A stretch of DNA of 64,000 bases from Lachnospiraceae bacterium GAM79 (lineage in GTDB: Bacteria; Bacillota; Clostridia; Lachnospirales; Lachnospiraceae), in NCBI GenBank assembly GCA_003584705.1, contig AP018536.1:3224001-3288000 (forward strand), read 5' to 3'. A program made the position numbers and the translations under genes. Of the stretch, positions 10,901 to 18,496 are shown piece after piece. How positions within the stretch are numbered: the stretch's first letter is position 1; each line of letters starts with the position of its first letter. The notes under the pieces are model-generated. The model was not told the origin of the DNA, ran no database searches, and saw nothing but the letters and a program-made list of their open reading frames with translations.

Positions 10901-11878
10901 TGCGCTGTTCTGGATGGTATCTGCCAGCTCTGCGGTCACCTTGTCTCCTGCGGATGCGATCACTTCACCGGTGGAAGGATCCACTACATCTGCAGCCAGG
11001 ATCTGATGACGGATACGATTCTTCAGAGCTAACTTCTTATTGAATTTATATCTGCCGACTTTGGCTAAATCATATCTTCTGGGGTCGAAGAACATAGCAT
11101 TGATCAGGCTCTCAGCGCTCTCAACGCTTAAAGGCTCACCGGGACGGATCTTTTTGTATAACTCTAACAGACCCTCCTGATAATTCTCAGCAGTGTCCTT
11201 GGTAAAGCTTGCCTCGATCTTGGGCTCGTCACCGAAGAGTTCACGGATCTCATCATTGGTACCGATACCCAGGGCTCTGATCAGTACGGTAATGGGAACC
11301 TTACGGGTTCTGTCCACACGTACATAGAAGACATCGTTAGAGTCGGTCTCATACTCCAGCCATGCACCACGGTTCGGGATCACGGTACAGGAGAAGAGCT
11401 TCTTACCGATCTTATCATGTCCGATTCCGTAGTAGATACCGGGAGAACGAACCAACTGGCTGACGATAACACGTTCTGCGCCATTGATTACGAAAGTACC
11501 GGTCTCAGTCATCAGCGGAAGATCACCCATGAAGATCTCATGCTCACTGATTTCTTCCTTCTCCTTGTTATAAAGGCGAACCTTAACCTTAAGAGGTGCT
11601 GCAAAGGTAGCATCTCTCTCTTTACACTCTTCGATAGAATACTTCACGTCGTCCCTGCAGAGTTCAAAATCCACAAATTCCAGACTCAAGGAACCGCTGT
11701 AGTCAGCGATCGGAGAGATGTCGTCAAAGACTTCCTTCAAGCCTTCGTCTAAAAACCACTGATAGGAGTCCTTCTGGACCTCGATCAGATTGGGCATCTC
11801 TAAAACCTCTTCTTGTCTTGAATAACTCATACGCATAACCTTGGTACCGGCAATCGGACGTATTCTGTTCTTTTCCAT
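7949..11878 (-). CDS. rpoB: DNA-directed RNA polymerase subunit beta
   Basis: About 1309 residues, catalytic beta subunit of RNA polymerase. Recognisable blocks include the rifampicin region ([20 protein letters not shown], then [12 protein letters not shown]), the DYKF-like and [14 protein letters not shown]-terminal clamp motifs, and [19 protein letters not shown]. In the rifampicin region the positions that usually mutate are wild-type-like (S, D, H, R and S as expected). The C-terminus carries an unusual Asp-rich extension (final ~40 residues). Two in-frame ATGs exist at 11884 and 11878; GGGGTG is spaced 8 bases from 11878 and only 2 from 11884. A strong private promoter lies upstream (12002-12030). 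Confidence 0.97.
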   Translation of the reverse strand: MEKNRIRPIAGTKVMRMSYSRQEEVLEMPNLIEVQKDSYQWFLDEGLKEVFDDISPIADYSGSLSLEFVDFELCRDDVKYSIEECKERDATFAAPLKVKVRLYNKEKEEISEHEIFMGDLPLMTETGTFVINGAERVIVSQLVRSPGIYYGIGHDKIGKKLFSCTVIPNRGAWLEYETDSNDVFYVRVDRTRKVPITVLIRALGIGTNDEIRELFGDEPKIEASFTKDTAENYQEGLLELYKKIRPGEPLSVESAESLINAMFFDPRRYDLAKVGRYKFNKKLALKNRIRHQILAADVVDPSTGEVIASAGDKVTAELADTIQNSAVPFVYIQTEERTVKVLSNLMVDLTHYVDCNPKDFGIHELVYYPVLAQILEEFGDDPEKLAEAIKKNVHELVPKHITKEDILASINYNMHLEYGLGNDDDIDHLGNRRIRAVGELLQNQYRIGLSRMERVVRERMTTHDAEDISPQSLINIKPVTAAVKEFFGSSQLSQFMDQNNPLGELTHKRRLSALGPGGLSRDRAGFEVRDVHYSHYGRMCPIETPEGPNIGLINSLASYARINEYGFVEAPYRKIDKSDPKNPRVTDEVVYMTADEEDNYHVAQANEALDAEGHFVRKSVSGRYLDETQEYPKEMFDYMDVSPRMVFSVATALIPFLQNDDANRALMGSNMQRQAVPLLSTEAPVVGTGMEVKTAVDSGVCVVAKKPGTITYVSSKIIRIAYDDGEKAEIHLTKFSRSNQSNCYNQKPIVFKGDHVAAGQVIADGPSTSQGELALGKNPLIGFMTWEGYNYEDAVLLSERLVRDDVYTSVHIEEYEAEARDTKLGPEEITRDVPGVGDDALKDLDDRGIIRIGAEVRAGDILVGKVTPKGETELTAEERLLRAIFGEKAREVRDTSLKVPHGEYGIVVDAKVFTRENSDELAPGVNQAVRIYIAQKRKISVGDKMAGRHGNKGVVSRVLPVEDMPYLPNGRPLDIVLNPLGVPSRMNIGQVLEIHLSLAAKALGFNVATPVFDGANEKDIMDTLDLANDYVNLPFDDAESAEWKEKGQETTADGKPWAGETFTSKHGEELLPEVMQYLSENRDHRGVWKGVPISRDGKVRLRDGRTGEYFDGPVTIGHMHYLKLHHLVDDKIHARSTGPYSLVTQQPLGGKAQFGGQRFGEMEVWALEAYGASYTLQEILTVKSDDVIGRVKTYEAIIKGDNIPEPGIPESFKVLLKELQALGLDVRVLREDQTEVEIMETVDYGDTDYRYEMEGDRKYDDDYDKSSLGEMGYQSQEFDDNGELVNSEDDDYVDDDYTDDSFDGSDDEF

Positions 11879-12001
11879 TGACATTTCACCCCGTTCTTTC
11901 AGATTTAAAGCCTATTTTGCGTCGGCAACAATGCAGTATATATAAACGCCAGTTTTTTGGCATGACAAATAAGCATGGTACCGCACAATAGTGCACTATC
12001 C

Positions 12002-12030
12002 ATAATAGCACAATGTTAGAAATACGTCAA
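12002..12030 (-). promoter_or_regulatory. Strong sigma-A-type promoter for rpoBC
   Basis: On the minus strand: -35 TTGACG (12025-12030), 17-bp spacer, -10 TATTAT (12002-12007). A perfect 12-bp palindrome ATAGTGCACTAT (11988-11999) covers the predicted transcription start. rpoBC can thus be transcribed separately from rplJL, with a 5' UTR of about 115 bases. Confidence 0.75.
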
Positions 12031-12092
12031 GGAAATATTTTGAATTATTTAAAAAGAATAGATATTTTTAAAAATTAATAACTGACAGATGC

Positions 12093-12133
12093 GAATAAGA
12101 AAAACCATGCACCGGCAGGTGCCGGCACATGGT
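12093..12133 (-). terminator. Intrinsic (probably partial) terminator after rplL
   Basis: Hairpin 12104-12133 (ACCATG..CCGGC with GCCGG..CATGGT, a two-base mismatch in the stem) followed on the minus strand by TTTTCTTATTC. It separates rplJL from rpoBC and fits attenuation of read-through, a common arrangement in this cluster. Confidence 0.7.
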
Positions 12134-12154
12134 CCGTCATATACTGGTTAAAAA

Positions 12155-12526
12155 TTACTTCAGAGTAACCTTTGCGCCAACTTCCTCAAGCTTCTTCTTG
12201 ATGTCCTCAGCCTCTTCCTTAGAAGCGCCTTCCTTAACAACCTTAGGAGCTCCGTCAACTACGTCCTTAGCTTCCTTCAGGCCCAGACCGGTTACTTCAC
12301 GAACAACCTTGATAACCTTAACCTTCTCAGCGCCAACCTCGGTCAGCTCTACGTCGAACTCAGTCTTCTCTTCTGCTGCTTCAGCAGGGCCAGCTGCTGC
12401 TACAACAACGCCAGCTGCTGCAGATACGCCGAACTCCTCCTCGCAAGCCTTTACGAGATCATTTAACTCTAATACAGATAACTCTTTGATAGCATCGATT
12501 AATTCCTGTGCTGTTAATTTAGCCAT
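12155..12526 (-). CDS. rplL: 50S ribosomal protein L7/L12
   Basis: 123 residues. N-terminal dimerisation helices ([16 protein letters not shown]), an Ala/Gly/Val-rich hinge near residues 38-52, and the conserved C-terminal factor-binding domain ([20 protein letters not shown]). Forms the ribosomal stalk that recruits elongation factors and is anchored by L10. Start 12526 has GGAGGAAATTAAA before ATG; a longer frame to 12541 lacks a separate SD and begins MEEIK, which is not part of the family. Confidence 0.97.
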   Translation of the reverse strand: MAKLTAQELIDAIKELSVLELNDLVKACEEEFGVSAAAGVVVAAAGPAEAAEEKTEFDVELTEVGAEKVKVIKVVREVTGLGLKEAKDVVDGAPKVVKEGASKEEAEDIKKKLEEVGAKVTLK

Positions 12527-12579
12527 TTTAATTTCCTCCATTTGAAATATTTTGATTGATTGTCAATTAGCTGCAATTA

Positions 12580-13098
12580 TTATTCAGCTGTGGGTGCTGC
12601 TTCGCAAGCTGCTGCGCCGCCTTTTTCAGCCAGCTGATTCATAACACGTGCAAAATTGGTGATAGGACTCTGTAAGCTGCCAAGCAGTTTGGAAATGAGT
12701 ACGTCTCTGGAAGGGATGTTAGCGATTGCAGCCATACCCTTAGCATCATAAACAGTACCTTCTACCACACCGGCCTTGATCTCAAGCTTATCAGCAGTCT
12801 TAGCGAATTGAGCCAGTACTCTTGCAGGAGCGGTTGCATCCTCGGTAGAGTAAGCCATTGCGCTGGGTCCTTCCAGATACTCGGACAGACCTTCGAACTG
12901 TGTACCCTTGAACGCAAAGTTCATCATAGTGTTCTTGTAAACCTTGTAGCTAACTCCTGCCTCACGTAAGCTCTTACGTAACTGGGTATCCTGCTCAACA
13001 GTAAGTCCACGGTAGTCTACCAGAACTACAGACTGGGCATCTTTGATACCAGCAGAAATCTCTTCTACTACAGGCTGTTTTAATTCAACTTTTGCCAT
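12580..13098 (-). CDS. rplJ: 50S ribosomal protein L10
   Basis: 172 residues, typical L10: N-terminal rRNA/L11-side domain (SVVLVDYRGLTVEQDTQLRK and YKVYKNTMMNFA) and a C-terminal helical region that binds L7/L12 dimers. The C-terminus is Ala/Glu rich (AACEAAPTAE). GGAGGTAAAGAA precedes the ATG. Expression is expected to be autoregulated by L10 binding to the leader at 13262-13388. Followed by rplL after 53 bases. Confidence 0.97.
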   Translation of the reverse strand: MAKVELKQPVVEEISAGIKDAQSVVLVDYRGLTVEQDTQLRKSLREAGVSYKVYKNTMMNFAFKGTQFEGLSEYLEGPSAMAYSTEDATAPARVLAQFAKTADKLEIKAGVVEGTVYDAKGMAAIANIPSRDVLISKLLGSLQSPITNFARVMNQLAEKGGAAACEAAPTAE

Positions 13099-13144
13099 TT
13101 CTTTACCTCCTTATAGATTTTGTGCCGATAAGAAGAATATAAAT

Positions 13145-13260
13145 AGAATCCTGCTCGCAGGATTCTACGCCTGCGGCGAATCGCTTTAGCGATATATTTC
13201 ACTTCGCCGCAGTGCGATCCTCGCGGAGCGTTTTGCTTTATAGGATAAAATCCTATAAAG
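13145..13260. repeat. Cluster of three perfect palindromes between the L10 attenuator and rplJ
   Basis: Three hairpins in 116 bases: 13145-13166 (AGAATCCTGC/GCAGGATTCT, loop TC), 13171-13212 (CTGCGGCGAA/TTCGCCGCAG enclosing a smaller TCGCTTTAGCGA hairpin) and 13236-13260 (CTTTATAGGA/TCCTATAAAG). They are not part of the known L10 leader fold and look like a REP/MITE-type insertion or an added leader module. Confidence 0.7.
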
Positions 13261-13261
13261 T

Positions 13262-13388
13262 AAAAAAAACTCTCTGTGAAGACACAGAGAGATGATATCA
13301 TCATACTTATCTCCTCGGCAGGACTTACGCTCGGTCTCCCTTGCACCTGCTGTCTTCGGCATGGTTTTACAACCTCAGATAGGATAGC
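13262..13388 (-). ncRNA. Ribosomal protein L10 leader with intrinsic attenuator
   Basis: Minus-strand RNA with the characteristic L10-binding region: GCAGG (13346-13350) pairs with CCTGC (13318-13322) around an AAGGGAGACCGAGCG-type internal sequence, followed by CCGAGGAG. A terminator hairpin follows (CTCTCTGTG/CACAGAGAG, 13270-13291) with eight U at 13262-13269. This matches the known Firmicutes L10 leader, where free L10(L12)4 binding represses rplJL. The 5' boundary is approximate. Confidence 0.8.
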
Positions 13389-13416
13389 ATGGGAGACCTT
13401 GTTTGTCAAGGATTAT

Positions 13417-13953
13417 TTAATAATTTTCTGCATGAATTTCAAAATAGCTCTGGGGATGATTACATACGGGGCAAACCTCCGGTGCCTTGGTGCCTACCAC
13501 GATATGCCCGCAGTTGCGGCACTCCCATACCTTCACTTCACTCTTCTCGAACACTTTTGCTGTCTCCACGTTCTTTAACAGTTCGCGGTATCTTTCCTCA
13601 TGATGCTTTTCGATCTCTCCAACCATACGGAATTTCTGCGCCAGTTCAGGGAATCCCTCATTCTCTGCAGTTGCCGCAAAATCTTCATACATATCAGTCC
13701 ACTCGAAATTCTCACCTTCGGATGCTGCAGCAAGATTTGCTTTGGTATCACCGATGCCGTTCAGTTCCTTGAACCACATTTTTGCATGTTCTTTCTCATT
13801 ATCTGCAGTCTTTAAGAAAATAGCTGCGATCTGCTCATACCCTTCCTTCTTTGCTACAGATGAAAAATAAGTATATTTGTTACGTGCCTGGGACTCTCCG
13901 GCAAATGCCGCCTGGAGATTTTTCTCTGTCTGGGTTCCCTGATATTTGTTCAT
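13417..13953 (-). CDS. rbr: Rubrerythrin
   Basis: 178 residues. The N-terminal ferritin-like di-iron domain has E-x-x-R-N-x-Y ([12 protein letters not shown]) and EKEHA / [10 protein letters not shown] motifs supplying Glu and His ligands. The C-terminal rubredoxin-like domain has CRNCGH and CPVCNH knuckles for a Fe(Cys)4 centre. Rubrerythrins reduce hydrogen peroxide in anaerobes using NAD(P)H-derived electrons. Start 13953 is preceded by AAGGAGAAAACACC. The location is odd: it lies between rplA and the L10 leader, splitting the usual rplKAJL order. It is probably transcribed separately because a terminator (14110-14140) precedes it. Confidence 0.95.
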   Translation of the reverse strand: MNKYQGTQTEKNLQAAFAGESQARNKYTYFSSVAKKEGYEQIAAIFLKTADNEKEHAKMWFKELNGIGDTKANLAAASEGENFEWTDMYEDFAATAENEGFPELAQKFRMVGEIEKHHEERYRELLKNVETAKVFEKSEVKVWECRNCGHIVVGTKAPEVCPVCNHPQSYFEIHAENY

Positions 13954-14109
13954 GGTGTTTTCTCCTTCTCTTTTCATCTACTATACCTTTTGGAGGTAAC
14001 CTTTATTCTAAAACATACGGTTTCTCCGTTCTTCGAACGTTCGAATTCGTAACCAGCATACCTGCAGGCAGCCAGTTATTGTTTCCTAAGGATAAATGTA
14101 TTCTATCAC

Positions 14110-14140
14110 AAAAACCGCCTCACTGTAAACAGTGAAGCGG
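14110..14140 (-). terminator. Intrinsic terminator after rplA
   Basis: CCGC(C)TCACTG at 14115-14125 pairs with CAGTGA(A)GCGG at 14130-14140; on the minus strand it is followed by five U. It ends the rpmG-rplA unit before rubrerythrin. Confidence 0.8.
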
Positions 14141-14179
14141 CTCTTTTGCATTCGTTATCTAATTAGATTAGAGATCAGA

Positions 14180-14869
14180 TTAGAACTTTGCTACGCTAAC
14201 CTTAACGCCAGGTCCCATAGTGCTGGTCAGAGTGATGCTTCTCAGATACTGACCCTTTAATGCGCTGGGCTTAGCCTTTACGATTGCGTCCATAAGTGCA
14301 TTGAAGTTCTCCTGCAGAGCTTCCTCAGAGAAAGAAGCCTTACCAACGGGAACATGCACGATGTTGGTCTTATCAAGTCTGTATTCAATCTTACCGGCTT
14401 TGATATCGTTAACTGCCTTGGTTACATCCATGGTTACGGTACCAGCCTTAGGGTTAGGCATTAAGCCCTTAGGTCCGAGAACCTTACCCAGACGACCTAC
14501 AACGCCCATCATATCAGGGGTTGCTACTACAACGTCGAAGTCCAGCCATCCTTCGTTCTGGATCTTCGGGATCAGCTCCTCGCCACCAACATAGTCAGCG
14601 CCTGCAGCCTCAGCCTCATTGATCTTATCGCCCTTTGCGAATACCAGAACTTTTACAGTCTTACCAGTTCCGTTAGGCAGTACAACTGCGCCACGGATCT
14701 GCTGCTCAGCGTGACGTCCGTCACAACCGGTTCTGATGTGAACTTCGATGGTCTCATCGAATTTAGCAGTTGCAGTTTTCTTAACCAGAGCGATAGCATC
14801 GTTGGGCTCATAGAATGTAGCACGATCTACCAGCTTGGCAGCTTCGGTATATTTCTTACCATGTTTCAT
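14180..14869 (-). CDS. rplA: 50S ribosomal protein L1
   Basis: 229 residues, full-length L1: [14 protein letters not shown] at the N-terminus, the [14 protein letters not shown] region, and the RNA-binding [20 protein letters not shown] loop. L1 forms the mobile ribosomal stalk at the E site and in many bacteria represses its own operon by binding the mRNA leader. AGGAGGTAAAATA precedes ATG. It follows rplK by 61 bases. Confidence 0.97.
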   Translation of the reverse strand: MKHGKKYTEAAKLVDRATFYEPNDAIALVKKTATAKFDETIEVHIRTGCDGRHAEQQIRGAVVLPNGTGKTVKVLVFAKGDKINEAEAAGADYVGGEELIPKIQNEGWLDFDVVVATPDMMGVVGRLGKVLGPKGLMPNPKAGTVTMDVTKAVNDIKAGKIEYRLDKTNIVHVPVGKASFSEEALQENFNALMDAIVKAKPSALKGQYLRSITLTSTMGPGVKVSVAKF

Positions 14870-14930
14870 TATTTTACCTCCTAGGTTCCAGCGGCAATAT
14901 TTTATTCATTGCCTCCCAAATATTTATAAG

Positions 14931-15356
14931 TTACTCCTCAACAACAATACCCATGCTGCGTGCAGTACCAGCGATCATGCTCATAGCTGCTTCCAGGCTT
15001 GCTGCATTCAGATCCGGCATCTTCATCTCAGCGATTTCCTGAACCTTAGCCTTGGAAATGGTAGCTACCTTGGTCTTGTTAGGAACGCCGGAACCGGACT
15101 TAATGTTGCAGGCTTTCTTTAACAGTACTGCTGCAGGGGGAGTCTTTGTAACGAAACTAAAGCTTCTGTCTGCATATACAGTAATAACTACGGGGATGAT
15201 AAGATCCCCCTTGTCTGCTGTTCTTGCGTTGAACTGCTTGGTAAATTCAACGATGTTAACCCCGTGCTGTCCAAGTGCAGGACCAACAGGGGGAGCCGGT
15301 GTTGCTTTGCCGGCAGGGATCTGTAACTTGATATATCCTTCTACTTTCTTTGCCAT
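14931..15356 (-). CDS. rplK: 50S ribosomal protein L11
   Basis: 141 residues: N-terminal Pro-rich domain ([20 protein letters not shown]) and C-terminal RNA-binding domain ending in [12 protein letters not shown]. Part of the GTPase-associated centre. Start 15356 is set by MAKKVEG and a GGAGGTGCCACA SD; the open frame continues to 15446 but that part is leader sequence rich in Arg/Ser codons. Confidence 0.97.
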   Translation of the reverse strand: MAKKVEGYIKLQIPAGKATPAPPVGPALGQHGVNIVEFTKQFNARTADKGDLIIPVVITVYADRSFSFVTKTPPAAVLLKKACNIKSGSGVPNKTKVATISKAKVQEIAEMKMPDLNAASLEAAMSMIAGTARSMGIVVEE

Positions 15357-15534
15357 TGTGGCACCTCCTATAATGTGGTAATTCGGCGCAGGCTGCCTTG
15401 TTGCTCGCCTCCTGCTCCCACTGGAACGACTTCTCGTTCCTTTCATGCTGCCACTCTCTTCACCTTGCGGATTCTGAGAGTTTTATATTTTATCTCCGGA
15501 ATTGCCCGTGAGAAAAAATATCCTTCTAAGCTTA
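15357..15534 (-). promoter_or_regulatory. nusG-rplK intergenic leader with hairpins
   Basis: 178 bases without a gene. On the transcript strand a perfect hairpin GGAACGA/TCGTTCC with a GAAG loop (15423-15440) is followed by GCAGGAGGC...GCAGCCTGC (about 15389-15420). The second stem has tandem A-G/G-A mismatches as in kink-turn-like elements. Candidate site for L1 or L11 feedback; no promoter was convincing. Confidence 0.4.
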
Positions 15535-16053
15535 TTAAAGCTTTCTGACCTCTGCAAAGCTGATTTCCACAGGGGTCTCTCTTCCAAACATTTCTACATT
15601 GATCGTAGCTGTCTGTTTGCCATAGTCCAGTTTCTGCACCACGCCGACGGTATCCTTCCATACTCCGGCCACAACAGCAATGCTGTCGCCTTCACCAAAG
15701 TCGATGGATACATTCTCGGTCTTAATGCCCAAAGGCTTCATCTCAGCTTCTGTAAGAGGTACAGGTTTACTTCCGGGACCTACGAAACCAGTCACGCCAC
15801 GGGTATTACGAACGACATACCAGGTATCATCGTTCATCTCCATGTTGAGAAGCACATAACCGGGGAACATTTTCTTGGAGACCGTCTTGCGGGCGCCGTC
15901 TTTCAGTTCTACGACATCCTGCATGGGAACTCTTACTTCAAGGATCTGTTCTGCCAGACTCTTGTTGTTCTCTATGGTCTTCTCAATATTGGCTTTGACC
16001 TTGTTCTCATATCCTGAATAGGTATGGACTACATACCATTTTGCCTCTGCCAT
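15535..16053 (-). CDS. nusG: Transcription termination/antitermination factor NusG
   Basis: 172 residues: NGN domain starting AKWYVVHTYSGYENKVKANI with the RNA-polymerase-contacting FPGYVLLNMEM and RNTRGVTGFVG motifs, then a KOW domain (DFGEGDSIAVVAGVWKDTVG). It binds the beta' clamp and modulates elongation, pausing and translation coupling. It lies 15 bases after secE in the standard secE-nusG order. Confidence 0.97.
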   Translation of the reverse strand: MAEAKWYVVHTYSGYENKVKANIEKTIENNKSLAEQILEVRVPMQDVVELKDGARKTVSKKMFPGYVLLNMEMNDDTWYVVRNTRGVTGFVGPGSKPVPLTEAEMKPLGIKTENVSIDFGEGDSIAVVAGVWKDTVGVVQKLDYGKQTATINVEMFGRETPVEISFAEVRKL

Positions 16054-16068
16054 ACAATCACCCTCGCT

Positions 16069-16272
16069 CTATAATGATGTTAAGAAGTTTACGCCGTACT
16101 GGATAAAATAATCCAGGACCGCAATAATCACACCCACTACAACTGATATTGCAACAACCGCTACGGATTGCTTCAATGTTGATTGTCTGTCCGGCCATGA
16201 AATTTTCTTAAATTCAGCTTTTGCGCCTTTAAAGAAACTGGGGCGCTTCTGTTTTTCTGCGGAATCTCCCAT
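16069..16272 (-). CDS. secE: Preprotein translocase subunit SecE
   Basis: 67 residues with the short Firmicutes SecE form: amphipathic cytoplasmic segment (FFKGAKAEFKKISWPDRQS, including the conserved ISWP) followed by a single membrane helix. Part of the SecYEG channel. GGGAGGTCGAA precedes ATG. Standard position between rpmG and nusG. Confidence 0.96.
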   Translation of the reverse strand: MGDSAEKQKRPSFFKGAKAEFKKISWPDRQSTLKQSVAVVAISVVVGVIIAVLDYFIQYGVNFLTSL

Positions 16273-16299
16273 TTCGACCTCCCATACTAGAACGGCTGA

Positions 16300-16449
16300 C
16301 TATTTGGTTTCTTTGTGCAATGTATGTGTCTTACAGAATCTACAATACTTCTTGGTTTCCATTCTATCAGGATGAGTCTTCTTATCCTTGGTAGTATTGT
16401 AGTTACGCTGCTTGCACTCGGTACATGCTAAAGTAATTTTTGTACGCAT
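16300..16449 (-). CDS. rpmG: 50S ribosomal protein L33
   Basis: 49 residues. Start 16449 ([12 protein letters not shown]) is preferred over the longer frame because GGTAGAAAA precedes it. It carries two CxxC pairs (CTEC and CRFC), so it is the zinc-binding (C+) form of L33. First gene of the secE-nusG-rplKA unit, directly behind a consensus promoter. Confidence 0.95.
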   Translation of the reverse strand: MRTKITLACTECKQRNYNTTKDKKTHPDRMETKKYCRFCKTHTLHKETK

Positions 16450-16524
16450 TTTTCTACCTCCACGTGTTTTCTGATCTCTAAATTTAAGCATAAAAAAAAG
16501 ACCTAAATCTCATCTCGCTTGGAT

Positions 16525-16553
16525 ACTATAACATAATCTGCGGTCTTCGTCAA
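16525..16553 (-). promoter_or_regulatory. Consensus promoter for rpmG-secE-nusG-rplKA
   Basis: Minus strand: -35 TTGACG (16548-16553), 17-bp spacer, -10 TATAGT (16525-16530), with the start predicted near 16518 and a 70-base leader to rpmG. Confidence 0.8.
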
Positions 16554-16582
16554 CTGTTTTCCCAAAAATCCCACTATTTTTC

Positions 16583-16611
16583 TTGTTTCTTCTTATTTAT
16601 TATGCTATAAT
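16583..16611 (+). promoter_or_regulatory. Promoter of the FliD-like gene
   Basis: -35 TTGTTT (16583-16588), 17-bp spacer, extended -10 TGCTATAAT (TATAAT at 16606-16611). No sigma-28-type flagellar promoter was seen, which is notable for a FliD homologue. Confidence 0.65.
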
Positions 16612-16679
16612 GATCGCATAAAAGTGGGGTATTGGATTTCCCCGTCCCAATTCATCCGCAGGGAAGAAAGGAGATGCCT

Positions 16680-17975
16680 ATGAGTGCTATCATGAACACT
16701 GTCTATAATAACTACCTGACTGCCTATGCATCAAGACAGATTACAAAATATGACACCCATAAAAAGAGTGAGCTTCGCAGTGTATACAACTCTATCGTAA
16801 AGCTGAACAAGGACACTCCCTGGTATCTTCCCACCACCAATAAAGACACACAGCATTATGCCGTGGATCTGAAGGAAAACGCCCGCGAACTGCACAACAC
16901 CATCGCACAGATCGGCGGACTGGAGACGGATGGACTGTTCCGGAAAAAGAGTGCCTACTCCACAGACGATGATATCGTGGAGGCTTCCTACATAGGCTCC
17001 GATACCACCACAGGAGCTTCTCCGGAATTTGATATCGAAGTAAAACAGCTTGCCACGCCGCAGGAGAATCTGGGTTATTTTCTTCCGGATCTGGCAACCA
17101 CGCTTGCTCCTGCCACCTATTCTTTTGATATTGCGATCAACGATATGAACTATGAATTCCAGTTCAATATTGGCGAGGGTGATACGAACCGGCAGATCAC
17201 GGAACGTCTGTCCCGTCTGATCAACAACGCGGATATCGGTATCACAGCAGATGTGACGGAATCCGATTCCCGTTACGCACTTCGTCTGACCTCGGATGCT
17301 ACCGGTGTACCGAACGGCAAGGCCTATCATTTTCAGGTCAGCGATGATCATACCAGCAAGACCTCCGGTGTTGTGGATTACCTCGGACTGAATTATGTCA
17401 GTCGTCCTGCCGGCAACGCAAGATTTTTTCTCAATGGTGAAGAACGAACCGCTTCTTCCAACCACTTTACAATAGGAAAACTGTTCGATGTACAGTTAAA
17501 AGCCGTCAGTCCGGAGGATCAGCCCACACATGTCGGTCTGAAAACAGATACCGAATCCATCACAGACAATATCATCCAGCTGGTAGGCAGTTATAATGAA
17601 TTTATTAAAACAGCTTCCTCCTACCTGGAGACACAGTCCAGAAGCAAGCAGCTGATTCACGAATTCTCCTCCATAGCTTCCCACTACGGTACTTCTCTGG
17701 AAAACATGGGAATGCACCTGCAGGAGGATGGTATTCTATCTGTCAATGATGAAAAGCTGCGGCAGACCGCCGCGGAATCCGGGAATGACCTGTCCGGCTT
17801 CAATGTACTGAAAGAATTCAGCAGTTCGCTTTTACACAAGAGTGATCAGGTTGCTCTGAATCCTATGGATTATGTAGACAAAAAAATTGTGGCCTACAAA
17901 AATCCCGGTCACAATTTTGCCAGTCCTTACATTACCAGCGCTTACAGCGGTATGATGTTTAACAGCTACTGTTGA
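16680..17975 (+). CDS. FliD-like (flagellar hook-associated protein 2-like) protein, orphan
   Basis: 431 residues. The middle resembles FliD: FDIEVKQLATPQ matches the FliD N-terminal domain, residues about 140-215 hold a flagellin-IN-like segment (TNRQITERLSRLINNADIGI, then YALRLTSDATG), and GSYNEFIKTASSYLE resembles the FliD C-terminal helical domain. Start 16680 is chosen because GAAAGGAG ends 6 bases before it. FliD normally caps flagella, but no flagellar gene is near and the promoter looks housekeeping, so its role here may be another surface or secretion function. It ends inside a 20-bp perfect hairpin. Confidence 0.7.
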   Translation: MSAIMNTVYNNYLTAYASRQITKYDTHKKSELRSVYNSIVKLNKDTPWYLPTTNKDTQHYAVDLKENARELHNTIAQIGGLETDGLFRKKSAYSTDDDIVEASYIGSDTTTGASPEFDIEVKQLATPQENLGYFLPDLATTLAPATYSFDIAINDMNYEFQFNIGEGDTNRQITERLSRLINNADIGITADVTESDSRYALRLTSDATGVPNGKAYHFQVSDDHTSKTSGVVDYLGLNYVSRPAGNARFFLNGEERTASSNHFTIGKLFDVQLKAVSPEDQPTHVGLKTDTESITDNIIQLVGSYNEFIKTASSYLETQSRSKQLIHEFSSIASHYGTSLENMGMHLQEDGILSVNDEKLRQTAAESGNDLSGFNVLKEFSSSLLHKSDQVALNPMDYVDKKIVAYKNPGHNFASPYITSAYSGMMFNSYC

Positions 17976-18005
17976 TTCCCTTCCGGGGAATCAACAGTAG
18001 CTGTT
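17961..18005 (+). terminator. 20-bp perfect hairpin terminator overlapping the FliD-like stop codon
   Basis: Left arm 17961-17980 and right arm 17986-18005 are perfectly complementary over 20 bases with a 5-base loop. The TGA (17973-17975) lies inside the left arm. U-rich sequence follows on the plus strand. Confidence 0.75.
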
Positions 18006-18029
18006 ATTTCATTTTCTGCTTCTGTTTTC

Positions 18030-18380
18030 TTATTTTGCCTTTTTGGATTTGGCCTTGTACTTATCAATCTGTACAAAATCATCCATCAGCTCCAGAATCT
18101 TGTCTCTACCTGTCTGGTTCAGCTTCACGTAGTTCTGCATAACACGGTTTTCCAGAAGCTGTGCTCCCAGAGAAGCATCTCTCTCCAGAGAAGAGAAATC
18201 CACCGGGTTCAGGCTCAGCTTGTCACACATCTTGATCACTGTTCCGTACGCCATCCCTTCAATCCCGCGCTCCAATGCAGTCACCAGTGTGCTGTAGGGA
18301 ATGTTCATCTCCATGGCAAACTGTCTGACACTACGATACTGTCTCAAAATTTCTTTCTTTAAAATCTCCGCCTTAGTCAT
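18030..18380 (-). CDS. XRE-family helix-turn-helix regulator
   Basis: 116 residues. The N-terminal ~65 residues form a Cro/CI-type HTH: RSVRQFAMEMNIPYSTLVTA aligns with helices 2-3, followed by MCDKLSLNPVDF. The C-terminal half is helical and Lys-rich at the end. Likely DNA-binding regulator; target unknown. TGGAGGAATAAAT precedes ATG and a promoter is visible at 18421-18449. Convergent with the FliD-like gene; upstream of it lies nadE on the same strand, 116 bases away. Confidence 0.85.
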   Translation of the reverse strand: MTKAEILKKEILRQYRSVRQFAMEMNIPYSTLVTALERGIEGMAYGTVIKMCDKLSLNPVDFSSLERDASLGAQLLENRVMQNYVKLNQTGRDKILELMDDFVQIDKYKAKSKKAK

Positions 18381-18420
18381 ATTTATTCCTCCACATGTCC
18401 TCCAAAATTGGTACAGCTAT

Positions 18421-18449
18421 AATATACGATTTCCCGTTTTCCATTTCAA
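18421..18449 (-). promoter_or_regulatory. Promoter of the XRE-family regulator
   Basis: Minus strand: -35 TTGAAA (18444-18449), 17-bp spacer, -10 TATATT (18421-18426). Confidence 0.65.
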
Positions 18450-18496
18450 GTAAAAAACAGAAAATTAAGAATTTCGACGAATTTTTAACAATATTT

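Noticed and set aside
10037..11032. 331-codon plus-strand frame antisense to rpoB
   Set aside because: rpoB is conserved across this whole stretch; the frame has no SD or domain.
13080..13409. 109-codon frame across the L10 leader
   Set aside because: Overlaps a recognisable structured RNA and hairpins; Arg-rich product without family resemblance.
14003..14011. PerR box upstream of rubrerythrin
   Set aside because: Only the ATTCTAA half is good; the other half matches about three of seven bases.
14032..14045. LexA-type SOS box upstream of rubrerythrin
   Set aside because: GAAC and GTTC are adjacent without the four-base spacer of the Firmicutes LexA box.
15443..15661. 72-codon frame between nusG and rplK
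   Set aside because: Overlaps the end of nusG in another frame and the leader hairpins; no SD.
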